Shown: positions 23,634-35,689 of the stretch, in pieces
Numbering within the stretch: position 1 is the first letter of the stretch
Layout: each line of letters begins with the position of its first letter
Assembly (NCBI GenBank): GCA_035222895.1
Contig: JAVYIG010001837.1
Location: 186,001-250,000 of the forward strand
Reading direction: 5' to 3'
DNA length: 64,000 nucleotides
Origin: Strongylocentrotus droebachiensis
Taxonomy: Eukaryota > Echinodermata > Echinoidea > Camarodonta > Strongylocentrotidae
Notes under the pieces: model-generated
The model's database searches: none
What the model was told of the DNA's origin: nothing
Seen by the model: only the letters and a program-made list of their open reading frames with translations
Translations under genes and position numbers: made by a program

Positions 23634-23788
23634 AATAAATAAAAAAAATTAAAAAAAATAAAAAAATAAAAAAAACGTAACAAAACATACAAAAAACGTA
23701 CTGCCGTATTCATAGTGAAAAAACGGGACAATTACGCCAAAAACGGAACAGTTGGCATCTCTGACAAGGGGTATGAATAATTCAGTTG
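22932..23788. mobile_element. Mariner-like MITE, copy 1, split by a hAT-like insertion
   Basis: Left end CAGTTAACTAATTATTCATA, right end rc CAACTAACAACTGAATTATT followed by TA; interior matches 23865-24087 (for example TCCACCTTTCATTCTT and AACATCAAATTTA). Interrupted at 23099-23763. TA is present at the right end; the left TA is mutated. Confidence 0.75.
23099..23763. mobile_element. hAT-like insertion with 6-bp duplication
   Basis: 665 bp, inverted ends CAGGGATGCCAACCTTTC and rc CAGAGATGCCAACTGTTCC, flanked by ACAAGG at 23093-23098 and 23764-23769. A third terminus-like sequence (CAGAGATGCCAACCTTCTTC) at 23303 suggests a composite of two related elements. Contains a poly-A tract at 23598-23630. 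No transposase frame. Confidence 0.75.
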
Positions 23789-23864
23789 TTAGTTGTACCT
23801 CTTATTAAACAAACTTTGACTGTATACATACAGAATCGTTTCATGTGTACTGTGTACAGATGTA

Positions 23865-24087
23865 CAGTAAACAACTAAATTATTCATACCCTTACCAAGT
23901 CTTGTAGTTTTTTTTATTTTTCTCAATTTATGTTTAATAATTTGCCCCGATATTGAGAATGTGATATATTAAAGATCACATATAAAAGTATTCAAAAAAG
24001 GCCCTATTTCAACCAATCCACCTTTCATTCTTAAGTTATAATAAACATCAAATTTAAAAGGGGTACAAATAATTCAGTGCTTAAATG
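23865..24087. mobile_element. Mariner-like MITE, copy 2
   Basis: 223 bp between TA dinucleotides; ends CAGTAAACAACTAAATTATT and rc CATTTAAGCACTGAATTATT. Uninterrupted relative of copy 1. Confidence 0.75.
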
Positions 24088-24550
24088 TATATCGATGGTG
24101 TTCATTAACCAAGTTCTTTACACCATGATTTCTCTGATGTGAATGGGTTCTGAACAGGCTGGTCTGAGCATGCAGTCAATGGGAAAATCCTTCAATTTTT
24201 CAGGTTTTTTGTCATCGTTTTGGGTCGACCACCTGCGTGTCTGCAAGAGCGCTATTATCTCCATGATCTCACGTCGAGTGCGACTGGGCACAAGATGAAT
24301 AGGTCTGAAAGGAACACCTTTCGGACCTAGATGGCATCACATTCGTGTTTGTGTTTTATAAATCGGGTCGGAAGGAAGTACACCTTTCCAGCAGGGCTTT
24401 AATTGCATGCCTATTAAAACCCTTTCCTCGGTGTATGTATGAAAGGCAATTATTTTTTCATGCTTATTGTAATAGGAAACATTAACTTCATCATCCTTAG
24501 TCATTGATCAATAAAACTATGATATATATCCAGCCTGTATATATCCCTTT
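24088..24550. other. Unique DNA
   Basis: No gene or repeat recognised apart from AT-rich low-complexity stretches. Confidence 0.35.
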
Positions 24551-24945
24551 AGGCCTGTCGTCATCAGCTCGATTGCCAAATAGCCTGCTATTTCTGATTT
24601 GGAAAATAATTCTGAAGTTACAAATCGCGTCTTCCATCAGCTCAAACTTGACCTCGAAACTTGAAAGCTCGAGATATTTTGCTCAGCGTTCAAGCATAGT
24701 GCGAGTCTTCGGGCTGGTGAGGACGCACCGGAAAAATAGCGGGATATTTTTCCAAATTTTGGGATATTTTACAACTAGCCCCAGAAATCTTGGGATGATT
24801 ATCTCGACCAAATATCTCGCTAATTGCAACTTCGGGCTAATGAATATGCAAATTAACTGGATAATCTGCGATGGGGATAGTTCAAATAACGGGATAGTTC
24901 AAATAACGGGTTATTTGGCAATCTCGAGCTGATGAGGACAGGCCT
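24551..24945. mobile_element. AGGCCTG-family DNA transposon, copy 2 (complete)
   Basis: 395 bp, ends AGGCCTGTCGTCATCAGCTC and rc AGGCCTGTCCTCATCAGCTC, flanked by TTT on both sides (24548-24550, 24946-24948). Internal GGGATAGTTCAAATAAC is duplicated at about 24875 and 24892. Non-autonomous. Confidence 0.85.
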
Positions 24946-25725
24946 TTTGAAGCTCTACTATCATTACAGAATGATAAGCGAGAGATCATTCCATTCAGAA
25001 AGAAACACCTTTGTGACCTAGTTGATAAGATATACACCCTACTTTTTATTCACTGGAGAGAAAGGAAAAACAAATATGCCCTGATCTGATCATAAGGCTA
25101 TTCATCATAAGAGCAATTTCCCATGTAATGTTGTTTTGTTTTTACTTACTATGAAAGCAATATCAACCCTAACCTGATCAATAATATTTTGATATCCCCT
25201 TCTAGCTTGATGGTCATTACAAAATATAGAATGAGGCCCATATACACAGCCTGTAAACACCATTTTGAAAAAAAATCTGTGATTTTTTGGATTGTCAAAT
25301 ACACTTCTAGAAACAAGGAAAACATTCAGATTTTGGGGTGAGTAATGCGCATGCACAGCTTGTTGCTACTCTGCGTGTGATCGCACGAGGTGAGGAGAGT
25401 CACGTGAACAAAAAACAGAATCATTCACCGATATTTTGAGAGCGGGCATTTATATTGCAATAATCTGTGAAATTTCTGCTGGCGTCTAACAAAAACACAC
25501 TCCAGATGTGGATTTTTCAATTACGGTTTTTCTTTGTGTTTGGCGGTAGTTGCTTATGAAATACAAAATACTTTGCAGGTTTTAAGTATCTTTGGCTCTT
25601 ATATTTTAACTTTTTTATTTTTCAAACATGTGTATCAGAGAGAGAGCCTGAGAATATTTCAATTTTTACATATTAATGGGACCATCTCCTTTCAGCTTTA
25701 ACTTCTCAGTGGTGCATTCCATTAA
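24946..25725. other. Unique DNA
   Basis: Nothing firmly identified; slightly GC-richer at 25340-25420. Confidence 0.35.
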
Positions 25726-26259
25726 AGGTACTATGTCCCTTTTGCAGCCAACCTCAAATGCTGTAGAACTTTGCAGGAATTATGAATATGTCATGTATGT
25801 CCTATCTGTGAAATTTAAACGTCAACAGTGTCCTCATATTCAAATTATGCAAGGAAACCTGTTTACTTGCTAGACTTCACTGTCAGACACTATTGAGTGA
25901 CTGACTGGCTTTTTTTTCTTCTTTGGTAATAACATACATGAAAAGAGTTGTAAAGGGTACATGAGCATTTGTCTACATCAATAACCCACTTCTTGTGATG
26001 GCCAAGATTAAACTGATTGAATCTTTGCGCAGCATTAAAACGTATGACCATTCGGTACAATTGTCTGAAAATCAAGACTATTACTTTTGGGCTCTATAGC
26101 CCTAAAGTCGATTTGACAACTAATAGTCGTTATTTTCCCACTTGAAGACATTTTCAAGCCCCACCATTTTTAGGGGAGTTCTAAATTAGTATTATCTTTC
26201 AAATGCAGTTGGAATTGAACTTTTTCATTTTTTTGGCCTGCAAATGGGACATAGTACCT
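25726..26259. mobile_element. TTAA family E MITE
   Basis: 534 bp flanked by TTAA (25722-25725 and 26260-26263). Inverted ends AGGTACTATGTCCCTTTTGC and rc AGGTACTATGTCCCATTTGC match at 19 of 20 bases. No transposase frame. The only copy in this window. Confidence 0.85.
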
Positions 26260-26263
26260 TTAA

Positions 26264-27190
26264 GAAATCAAATCAATATGCTTATTTTATGCTCAAATAA
26301 CCATATATATAATCACAATCCAAATGTCTGTTGCACCAGTCAACAACATTTGTTATACTCTAAAAAAAAAATCAATTTGGTCATGTAACAAACTTTTGAC
26401 CCTTTGCCTAACAGGAACCAGGTGGCTATGGGAATGAATAATTTCAGTAGTCAATGATAAATGAATAAATGAATGAATAAATAAAAAAATAAAAAATTGA
26501 TAAATTTGTAAATAAACAAATAGACAAATAAAAGAATAAATAAACATTGTTTGCATTCTCATTTGCAAGGCTAAATTAAAAAAGTAAAGGACCTAAGACA
26601 AACCCTTGTGAAACATCCAAATGCATGCTAACTATTACCTAGACCAATCAAAAGCTTGACAATTTTCAGTAAATGAAGTTGCCTAATAAATTCAAACAGT
26701 AATAAAATATTGTTTAAAGTAGAATGGCTCATTCTAATAGTACAGTTTTTATGAGACTGATATAGAAACTTCTCATAGAAGGCCAGCACACAGATGGAGT
26801 AGCAACTAGCTACGCCAATTTCCCCTCAAATGTCGGTTTCATTTAAAAGAGGATAGATGAAATAGAAAATGTTTGTCTGGACCTGGATTATAAAAAGCCT
26901 GTCGTATATCCACCGCGACAAGGACATACAAGGGGAAGCTGAACTTTAATAAAATTGTGACCTTTCAGGATGGTGTGAGAAATAAAAACATCCAGACATT
27001 CGTGAGAGAGAGAGCGGGCATTCGTGTCTGTTCTGATGGCCTATGTCTCCTATTAATGTTCATAAAGTTGCACATCCGATTCATTCACACGAGGCATCTG
27101 CTCTCTCTCTCTGAAATTGCTATTCGCTGCACTTTGGCGAGATTGAAACAGGTTACAGGCACAAATTCCATTCCATTTATGTCAATTTAG
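26264..27190. other. Unique AT-rich DNA
   Basis: (AATA)n-like stretch at 26455-26545. Otherwise no feature; the frame 26957-27190 is short and unsupported. Confidence 0.4.
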
Positions 27191-27196
27191 AGAAAC

Positions 27197-27227
<31 letters not shown>

Positions 27228-27650
27228 TTAGAGGAATAGAAAAGGGAAAATGATAGACAGAAGGAAAAATGGGGGAAAGAGATGCAAGGAGATGGGTGGA
27301 GAGACTGGAAACAATATGGAGGAAATGAGAGAGACTGGAGGAAGGTAGAAAGAGGGGCGATAAAGAGAAGAAAGGAGAAAGGTGAAGTGAGACAGGAATA
27401 TTAGATTGTGAGAGATTATACGAGAATGGAGAAATATGATAAAGAGAAGGATCAACAAAGGGAAGGTGGGAAGAAAGAAAGGGGTGTAGAAAGATTGGAG
27501 AGGACAAAATGTTGTGGAAGACCAACAGGACAGATGGAGAATCAGAGACATGGAAAGAGGGACAGACAGAGGAAGGGACTGAGAAAGATGGAAAACAGAG
27601 AATGACGTTATGAGGATGACAATGAGAGAAGTAAAGGTGAGAAAAAGTTT
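27191..27650. repeat. Purine-rich tract with GA and poly-G
   Basis: (GA)n, a 9-10-base G run near 27220, then 400 bp strongly biased to A/G. Frames through it are low-complexity. Confidence 0.85.
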
Positions 27651-27779
27651 TTTTAAAATGAATAAATACATGTGCTGTAACTACTGCCATATTTGATGAA
27701 AGATTGTTAATGGGTGTTGAGAGAATAAATGAGATTTGAAATTCTAAAAAAAAAAAAAAAATTGAGAAGAATAACAACA

Positions 27780-27980
27780 CATACATTGCCAACATTTGAA
27801 AATCAGATATCTGTACAAATTATGCTATTTTCAAAAAAAAGAGGAACAATCCCAACTCTCCTATTCAATACTACAGACAAATTTGTACAGGAAGAGGAAG
27901 GAACACCTGCATTAAAATTATAATTATCTTCTCCCAAAAAGAGGAATGTTCCTCTTTAATCTGAACAGTTGGCATGTATG
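27780..27980. mobile_element. hAT-like MITE with 6-bp duplication
   Basis: 201 bp, ends CATACATTGCCAACATTTGA and rc CATACATGCCAACTGTTCAG, flanked by ACAACA on both sides (27774-27779, 27981-27986). Ends resemble those at 23099-23763. Confidence 0.75.
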
Positions 27981-28149
27981 ACAACATCACAAAGATGATT
28001 CATAAGTGATGTCTATGATAGATGAACTGGAAGATGCAACAAAAGATGGGGAGATATTCGTGGACAGAGTCTGAAATAAAGATATGAACGAACAATCCCC
28101 TTGTATTTGGAGGAGGTCAAGGTGGGAGAAATGGAAAGAGCTGCACACA

Positions 28150-28275
28150 CAATGAGAGAGACATAGAAAGAGAGAGAGAGAGATGGAGAGATGGAGAGAG
28201 AGAGAGATGGAGCAAGAGAATAAGAGAGAGAGAGAGGGAGAGAGATGGAGAGAGAGGGAGAGAGGGGGGGGGGGG
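28150..28275. repeat. (GA)n/(GATGGA)n and poly-G
   Basis: GA dinucleotides with ATGGAG interruptions, ending in a 12-base G run. Confidence 0.92.
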
Positions 28276-28435
28276 AGGAAATCAAGTTCTTATCCTGAGG
28301 GTCTATGTAAGGATGTATAGACAAAATCAGAGATGGAGAAAAACATACATGTAATAAAGAGACAGACCTAAACAAGCAGCATATACACAGTGCCATTTAA
28401 ACAGTGAAACTGATAATATCATCTATGGTTTTGAA

Positions 28436-28520
28436 GAGGCGGTGATAGAGCAATGGTCTCGTAACCGAGATGACCTGGAGAGAGGACTTAAAGTCGTAGG
28501 ATCCCTGGTTGTTTATTTAC
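28436..28520 (+). repeat. Possible tRNA(Thr)-like SINE head
   Basis: GCGGTGATAGAGCAATGGTC, then an anticodon-arm-like TCTCGTAACCGAGA, then GTCGTAGGATCCC in the place of a B box. Cloverleaf incomplete, so not a functional tRNA. Confidence 0.35.
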
Positions 28521-29935
28521 AAGCATATGCTTTCATAGCAGTCAGGTAAAACAATAATCAATAATAAACCATCAAGTGGCAAATTGCAATTCTTAAACCT
28601 ACTGGTGCATGCCGAGTTACAAAACCAGCAACACATGGTGAATAAAATACAGCCAGAGAAAGCCAGAAATGGTTGGGGAAGGAAGGATTCAGATTCACAG
28701 GTAATAAAATTCATTCAATTCACAAAGCAATATGAGACTCTATATATTTCATTTTGCAGAAATTGAGAGAAGCAACTGGAGAAAAGTCATACTAATAAGA
28801 CAATACAAACTCCAATATCCACAAATTCAAAAGAAAGAGGTGGTTGGAGCCCACTTTATGAATATTTATAAGAAAATGTACTGAGGGAGCTATACGCATT
28901 ACACACATGTACATGCATTTCCACGATTTTCACAAATAAATTCATGTGGAGTTTCAAGTTCACCATTTCTCTGGATGACACAAGTTCAAATTGAGCTTCA
29001 TATTGCCTAGCCCCCTCTCTGTTCATATACAATATAGTCATGTCATGAGAAGTGCTGACCACAGACATTTTATGAATTTGGTGGACGAGGGGTGGATTCT
29101 GCCAACGGCCATTTTAGGGTCTAGGAAAAAACAAAAACAGCTGCAGTCCGAATATGGACAAACCAAAACAACTTGCTTGGTATTTTAAGAAAATCAAAGA
29201 TAAAATCAATTTGAAGAAATTATTGGAAATAAGGGTTTCTCATAATATTTTTAATGTAAGATCGATAGAAATCTTTATCATGATGACAGGAGTAAAAATG
29301 ACTACAGAACTAGGATTTGAAGAATGTGATTTGTAAATCAATTTCATTTGTCCAGTTTATTTCATTTTAGCTCATAAAGTTCCTCTCACTTTTGTATACA
29401 AGTTGTTTCCTAATTATATGCCTTAATTTCATTGAAGAAGATCAGAACCGAGAATGACAAAATTGCCATGTACCCATCAGGATTTTGTGTAAAAGTTTTT
29501 ATTTCTTTAGATTTCCCATGAAAGGACAAAGATGTAATATAAAGAAAGTTGAGCCTGACACTGTTGACCATTGTTTTATAGGAAATATTCAGAGAAAAAT
29601 CTATTGTGTACATGTAGATGACATTAACAAAAAAAATGTATCCTTTTAAAATAGTGCATCTTGTAATGTACATCTTGAAATGTACAAAGAATGGCTGAGC
29701 AACCCTTCATGCCTTTCTACCAAGAACCTTCAAAAGCAAAATGCTTTTTTTTTCTTTCATCGTCTATTTGGTTTGTTGAGATGTATTCCAACCATTTTTT
29801 TTTACAGAACAAAACTGATAACTTGACAATGAGGCCTATTCAAGAAAGTACCAATTGAAATGCAATGCAGAATAAATGGTTATGGAAAGAAATTAATGCA
29901 GTGTTAACGAGTGGGTATAACAGTTTATTTAAAAG
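28521..29935. other. Unique DNA, no gene supported
   Basis: A minus-strand acceptor-like site (ttgttttttcctag near 29120) precedes short open frames that stop quickly. No repeat recognised. Confidence 0.35.
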
Positions 29936-29939
29936 GTCA

Positions 29940-30240
29940 AACGTCCTTTATCCGTAAAACAAGCGGTATGTCACGGAAGGAACCCTATTTCTCTCATGCA
30001 CGTTTTGTTTCTTGCCGATACTGCTGGGAAACTACTTCATGACAATAGCCCTATTATCTGCCTTCAGCCAGCTCTCTTCTGGTTACCCATAGCAACCAGA
30101 GGAGAGCTTTGTCGATTAACGGCGCAAACCATCATGCAAAAGGGGGATGTCGTGCTAGGTACATCAACAAATTATAGCCCCTAATTATGGCCGTTATTAG
30201 ATAAACGATTCCTAGCAAACGCCAAAGACATCATCGGTAT
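29940..30240. promoter_or_regulatory. GC-enriched block with X-box
   Basis: Repeat-free, GC-richer than its flanks, centred on an RFX-type X-box at 30082-30096. No gene start could be tied to it. Confidence 0.35.
30082..30096. promoter_or_regulatory. RFX X-box GTTACC-CAT-AGCAAC
   Basis: Exact match to GTNRCC-N(0-3)-RGYAAC. The surrounding bases extend the palindrome (CTCTTCTGG on the left against CCAGAGGAGAG on the right). X-boxes typically drive ciliary genes in animals; no target gene is visible here. Confidence 0.45.
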
Positions 30241-30467
30241 TGCCAAGCCACGAACATGAAGAATGCTGAAATATGCCACCACATTGTTATTGTACTATAC
30301 ACATACATGCACTAACATGAGATGGACTTATAATAGTACAAATAGGGCCTTAATAACCTACTATAATTTCATTAAAGTGATGAAATTTCACATGAATACA
30401 ATTAGCCAGACATAGGATGGAATCTCACAAGCGTGTGTGCATGTTTGTAGAGGGTGAATCCGTCATA

Positions 30468-30660
30468 CAGTCTAACCTGTCTCAGTAAAACACCTATCTA
30501 TATAAGGCCACTTGTCTATAGTGGCCATGTATTTTGTCTCTCTTAAAAAAAGACATTTTATGTATTGTAGAACCTGTCGAGAAAGGCATTCTATCTACAA
30601 TGGCCATAATTCCTCTGTTTCCCTTGGAGGGGCTTAATAGACTAAATAGTCTGAATGTAT
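30468..30660 (+). mobile_element. Degenerate Tc1/mariner-like repeat
   Basis: Begins TA then CAGTCTAACCTGTCT and carries two degenerate TCTATAGTGGCCAT-type segments, like the intact copy at 46237-46327. The opposite end is not found. Confidence 0.45.
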
Positions 30661-30771
30661 TTGATTTCTCTATCTCTTTATAAAATAGTTTTTAAATTTG
30701 AGACTTGTAGAAGAATGTTTTTTCCCCCACACTGGGATAAATTTCCCATATTAAGGCTCATGCATGAACAT

Positions 30772-30816
30772 GTATGTGTATGTGTATGTGTATGTGTGGG
30801 GGGAGGGGGGAGGGGT
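30772..30816. repeat. (TGTATG)n and G-rich run
   Basis: Four TGTATG units followed by GGGGGGAGGGGGGAGGGG. Confidence 0.9.
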
Positions 30817-31490
30817 TGCTGTGTGTAATAAAATGTATGACAAATAGGGATGAAAAAGGTAGCATTACAGGTCCTATGTGTATTCATTTATAAGTGTGTA
30901 ATAATATTATGAAATATGTGCACAGAGTTGTCAGATTATATTTTTCTTAATGGTGGTATTATGGTTCCATATATATGCTGATCTATGTAGATTCTTTTTT
31001 AAAGGCACACAGTAAATTTAGAAAATTAAAGCAATATTTGCTCAGAATCTCAGTAAAGCTTCAATTTTAATAGTTTTCTGCTTTTTTTTATATCCTTTTA
31101 TAATAATTTTAATAATCCTTTGTTCATATCTAAAACTCCGGCCTACGATATATATATTGCATTAACCTTTTTAATACCTTTCAAATTATCAACAATCTTC
31201 TTCATCATATTTTGTACGGAACCTACTCTTTACAAGCTTTACTTTTTATTAGGTTTCTTCATATCTCACTATCAAATAAATATATTTGTCTTCTTGTAAA
31301 AGCTATTAATTCAATATCTAAATTTGTAAAAATGTATCTCATTTTCTTTTCTGTGATTACAATTTACAAAGAAATGTTTTTTATATTGTAATATTTGTAA
31401 CATAAGCATGTGAAATATGGAAACAATAAACTGAAACTAAAAATGAATATTCCAGGACCTTTCTTACACCAGAATTAGAAATACAACATA
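30817..31490. other. AT-rich unique DNA
   Basis: Nothing recognised. Confidence 0.35.
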
Positions 31491-31731
31491 CTGAACAACA
31501 ACCAAATTATTCATACCTCTTGTTAATTTGACATTTTTTGGTGTTTTTCGTAAATCAAGAACAAAAGGAGGACTGGTGGAATAAGGTTGTTTGTTAAATA
31601 CTTTTAGATGTAAGCTTTACTACATGTATGTTGATTTATCAAGAAACATATAAATTGGGCCAATCAATTTTTCCACATCCTTATGAAATTATAAATATTT
31701 GTAAGGGTATGAATATTTAAGTAGTTAACTG
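31491..31731. mobile_element. Mariner-like MITE, copy 3
   Basis: 241 bp between TA dinucleotides; ends CTGAACAACAACCAAATTAT and rc CAGTTAACTACTTAAATATT, both running into ATTCATACC. Same family as 22932 and 23865. Confidence 0.75.
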
Positions 31732-32145
31732 TATGTACAAGACAAAGTAAGCAGTTTGGTAGCAAAAAATGGTAATGCAGGATTGTAAGGATTGTAGAAC
31801 TTCATTTTTTTTCCTATTACACTTGACTGGAGTAAAAACGTGCATTTGAAGCTATATTATCAATAAGTAAAATTATTTGACCCCGATTAGCCAAGACAGT
31901 CAGGGAATGTGTTGATGTTTATTGATAGAGATGTCATTTTTGGAGGGAAGATTTTTATTCACAGCTTTGATCGATTGTAAGCATTTAGTTGCATTCAAAC
32001 TTAGAAACATATTGAAAGAGTTACAAATAACAAAACTAATTATATACCTCACTTAAGAAATCCAGCCATCTGATTGGTCGAATTGCATTCATAAACTTCA
32101 ACTGTTCCTGTAAAATTCTCGGTAACCATGCTTAAAACATTTCAA

Positions 32146-32175
32146 TATTTTTAATAACCATGGTTATTAAAAATA
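32146..32175. repeat. 30-bp perfect palindrome
   Basis: TATTTTTAATAACCA followed directly by its exact reverse complement, centred on CCATGG. Confidence 0.9.
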
Positions 32176-32519
32176 GTTGGTCAGCGTCCATGGTTACCCC
32201 ATAGGTTTACATGTTAAAAAATGGTTTGAGCGATGGAGGACCGTATGTGTGCGAAGGATTGGTCGGTAATTTCAATACAATTGAATCTCGATCGATCTTA
32301 CCGACAATTTTATCTTGCATTGTTGACATGAAGACGAAAATAAACTCTCAAAAACAAAAAAACAACATCTGCCGATAGATCTTGATCTAAGTTCGTGCCA
32401 ATATGCATTGCAAAAGTAAAAGAAGGGTCCGTTTCATGGAGCTTTTGCGAAGCATCCCTCACGCGGAGCCGTTTTCAATCCATTTTAATGTATATATTAG
32501 AGAAAACTGCCAAGCATGT

Positions 32520-32606
32520 TAACGGCGCGTGATGGCTGAGTGGTCTAAGCGTTGGTTTTCGATACACCTCTTGTTTGTACGCAAGAGTTCGAATCCCGTC
32601 TTTGAC
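32520..32606 (+). repeat. tRNA(Ser/Leu)-like SINE head or pseudogene
   Basis: A-box-like TGGCTGAGTGGTCTAAGCG, a class II variable-arm stem (CTCTTG/CAAGAG) and B-box-like AGTTCGAATCCCG. The 5' and 3' acceptor strands do not pair and the T stem is poor, so it is not a functional tRNA. Confidence 0.55.
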
Positions 32607-32665
32607 AAAAATGTAAAATATTTTTTATTTTTTATTTTTTAGTCTATTTTTTTTCGGCATATAAA

Positions 32666-32830
32666 AGTATTAATGACTGCTTTAATATTCGAGAAATAGT
32701 TGTTTTCATACGCTCTCGGGAAGGTTACAATTGGGCTATTCCCCTCGGCAAGCCTCGGGGAATAGCACAATTCTAACCTTCCCTTGAGCGTAATAAAACA
32801 ACTATTTCTCTCAAAGCAGTCATTAATACT
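32666..32830. repeat. 165-bp foldback MITE
   Basis: Both arms begin AGTATTAATGACTGCTTT and continue through AAATAGTTGTTTT and a shared GGAAGGTTA segment to the centre, where CTATTCCCC faces GGGGAATAG around a short loop. Target duplication uncertain. Confidence 0.8.
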
Positions 32831-35689
32831 ATATTATTATTCACTACCAACGAACAAATTCCAAAAGGCCTTATAATCCTTTTGAGGGCACTTTGGTATT
32901 TTGTTCTTTTGAGGAAAAAGGCACTATTAAAGAAGACTCTCTTTTTAAATGTAATGACACTACTAGGATACGTACTGAACTACATTCCCCAAAGAAAGGT
33001 TACAAATAATTGCAATTTATTAAATTATTTTTTTCGATATTTGTTATTGCATGAGCATTCCTTAAAAATACACAGAAAGCAATCAAAAAAAGACTACGAT
33101 CAAAATGTTACAATCTAATCCGCAAAGCATTTGACATTACAAAACGCTGCACACATTTTTCCACGTGTTAGGGCCATACTCTTTCATAACTCTCAACAAT
33201 CCATTATTTGACAGGCATGGTTTCTGACAGTCCTTTTCAAATTCAAAATGTCAGATGCATATTTTGTTGATTCTCGAGCAGTGTTGTGCCACTCCTAGGA
33301 TAAGTGTGGGGGATTATGGAGCGAGCCACGCAAAGCTATCATTTAAACCCCTTTTCATGAATAAATAATGTTTTCATAGCAATATTAACACTGTAGAAAA
33401 CACCAATGCTTGAATATTCCTTACATTAAACAAGAGAAACATCAAGGTTTTGATGTACTTTTTTATTAGTCATTCATCCAGCCATTCATTCAGCCTTTCG
33501 AAGATACCAAAACATTTCACAATGTGCTTTAATCAAATTCTGCGGAATGAAGATGGACATATTGAAGGGGAAACAAATTCAAGGGGATAGGGGTCGGAAT
33601 GTAAAGACAGGATATACAACAAAGATTCTCAACAGGAACATGAAGTAATGGATAGAAATCATTATGATATACACAAAGGAACTTAAAATATGAAGAAACA
33701 AAATAGAACCACCAAAAAGGAAGATAGATAAAACAAATCTAGTAAGAAAGTTTAAGAGAACAAATAAAATAGACAACTTCATCTGGACAAGACTTTACAA
33801 AACCAAGGTAAAACTCTACTCTAAAGGACCAGTCCCACATTATTAATTCTAACTATTTTAGACGGTCAATCGGTCTGAAGTTCATATACAATCTGATTGG
33901 ATCTTATAAAAGTCGAAACTTTAACAAAACTGGAAAACATTGCAAAAGAAAACGTGTACCATTAATGTTATGAAAATTGTTTTAATCTTATTTTCTTGAA
34001 CTATATATATTTTTCTGAATGCTATATCTGTTGTTTTTTTACTGGTGACATAAGTGTATATGTGTAAAAACTTCACGGATACCATTATTTTACACAAATT
34101 TGTTTGTTGTTTTCTTCATCCTTTGATCATGAAAGGAAGGGGGTTCATTGAATTTCTTCCCCGTAACAAATGCCGCAATCCATCGACCCTTCTAAGAAAT
34201 TTTTTATAAAGTTGTGAATCCAGCAAAGCGGCAATAACATGGACAAGGTATACATAACCTCTGGCGGACGTTACTCGTCAATTTCTGTCACATTACCTGC
34301 CATCATCGGCGAAGCGCAAAGAAAAAGAAAAGATAGATAGATAGAGAGAGAGAGAGGGGGGGGGGGCTTTGGGATCAAAAGCTCTCTTACATCTTTCTGG
34401 AAAAGCTGAGATCAAGGTTGTTTTGATCTCTAAGGTGCATGTCACCCTACATTTTTTCCACCTTGGCAGGACTTTAATGAGGGAGAAGATCGGCAGAAAT
34501 TAAACATTTTCGGCAAAGGCCTACACTAACCACAACCTAGTATAGAGACTTTCAAGAAATCAACATTGAGCCATTTCAGCCTTGTCTAGTACCTTTTGAA
34601 ATTGTGCAAAATTTACAGTAGCATATTACATAATCCATTTTTAAAGCTGGATTTCAGAAATATTGATTTCTAAGAAAAAACATTGTCATATTCGGAATCT
34701 CCGTCTACAACTCTTCTACGTGTCTTTTTTTTCGAATTTTAATCCTGTTTTATTGGAGGGGCCCTTTAACAGAATCGTAGACCTAAAAAGACTCATAAAA
34801 GAACCCCTATCAGAATAAAACCAGTCAGCCTGTTTATACAGAAGCACAATTCTGTAGTGCAGTTGATATTAATTTACACATTTTGAGAACAAAATGTGGT
34901 TTACCGCCTCTTATATGAACGAGCCTTACAAAAAATTGTCATATTTTTCTTCAAGCTTTAGAAAACTCATGGTGCATTCTAGGATTTAGACAGAAACAGC
35001 AACTAATCATGAAAGAAAAGGAAGAGAAATGTGTATCAAGAAAAAGGAACTTCCCTGGATCTCCAGTAACCGCAAGAAAAATTGCAATATCCTTTTGAAG
35101 TGTTTCACAGAAACAACTTCCAGCAAGGTTCTTCAATTGTCATCGTCAATACACCACAAAGCAAGAACAACAACCAACAATCTTGATGGCAAGAGAGAAA
35201 GAAAGACTTTGGAGTGCAACCAGGCATTGTATATGTACCAGGGTACTGCTCAATTTATTGTGAGCTAGGCGAAAAAAGGGCTCTAGGGGGGAATGTATAA
35301 TGTATGATGGGTTTTAAGAACCGGATGCAAAGTGGAAGGAATTACATGGGTAATCTGACTTGTTTTTCCTCTCCTTGGGCACCATCCACATGCTTTTCTG
35401 TTTTTCTTGGCAGTTATGAGACCTGGTAGTTGACGCTTCTTAAAATTCAGAAAATGCAATTTATTTTTTTCCCTCTCTCGACCTCTCCACGAGGAAGGGA
35501 GCGTGAGCAGAATCGAGCTTAAAATCTTTCAACATTGATCTCTTTCTATTGGCATACTATGGATCTTTGAACTGTTACAACTTCTGACTAAATTTTGAAC
35601 AACTCATTTCACCTAGCGACAACAAAAATTAGTTCTCGGTCTAGCTATAGCGTTTATATTGGATCCATCTCTGTCCTTTTTTAATAGTC
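32831..35689. other. Unique AT-rich DNA
   Basis: Only a compound GATA/GA/poly-G microsatellite at 34334-34368 stands out. ORFs 32882-33118, 33579-33782 and 35029-35268 are of chance composition, with no splice or promoter support. Confidence 0.45.

Noticed and set aside
27187-27795. 202-codon minus-strand ORF
   Set aside because: Follows a purine-rich tract; Ser/Pro/Leu bias and no splice or domain signal.
32520-32606. Functional tRNA gene
   Set aside because: Acceptor strands do not pair and the T stem is poor despite A- and B-box resemblance.
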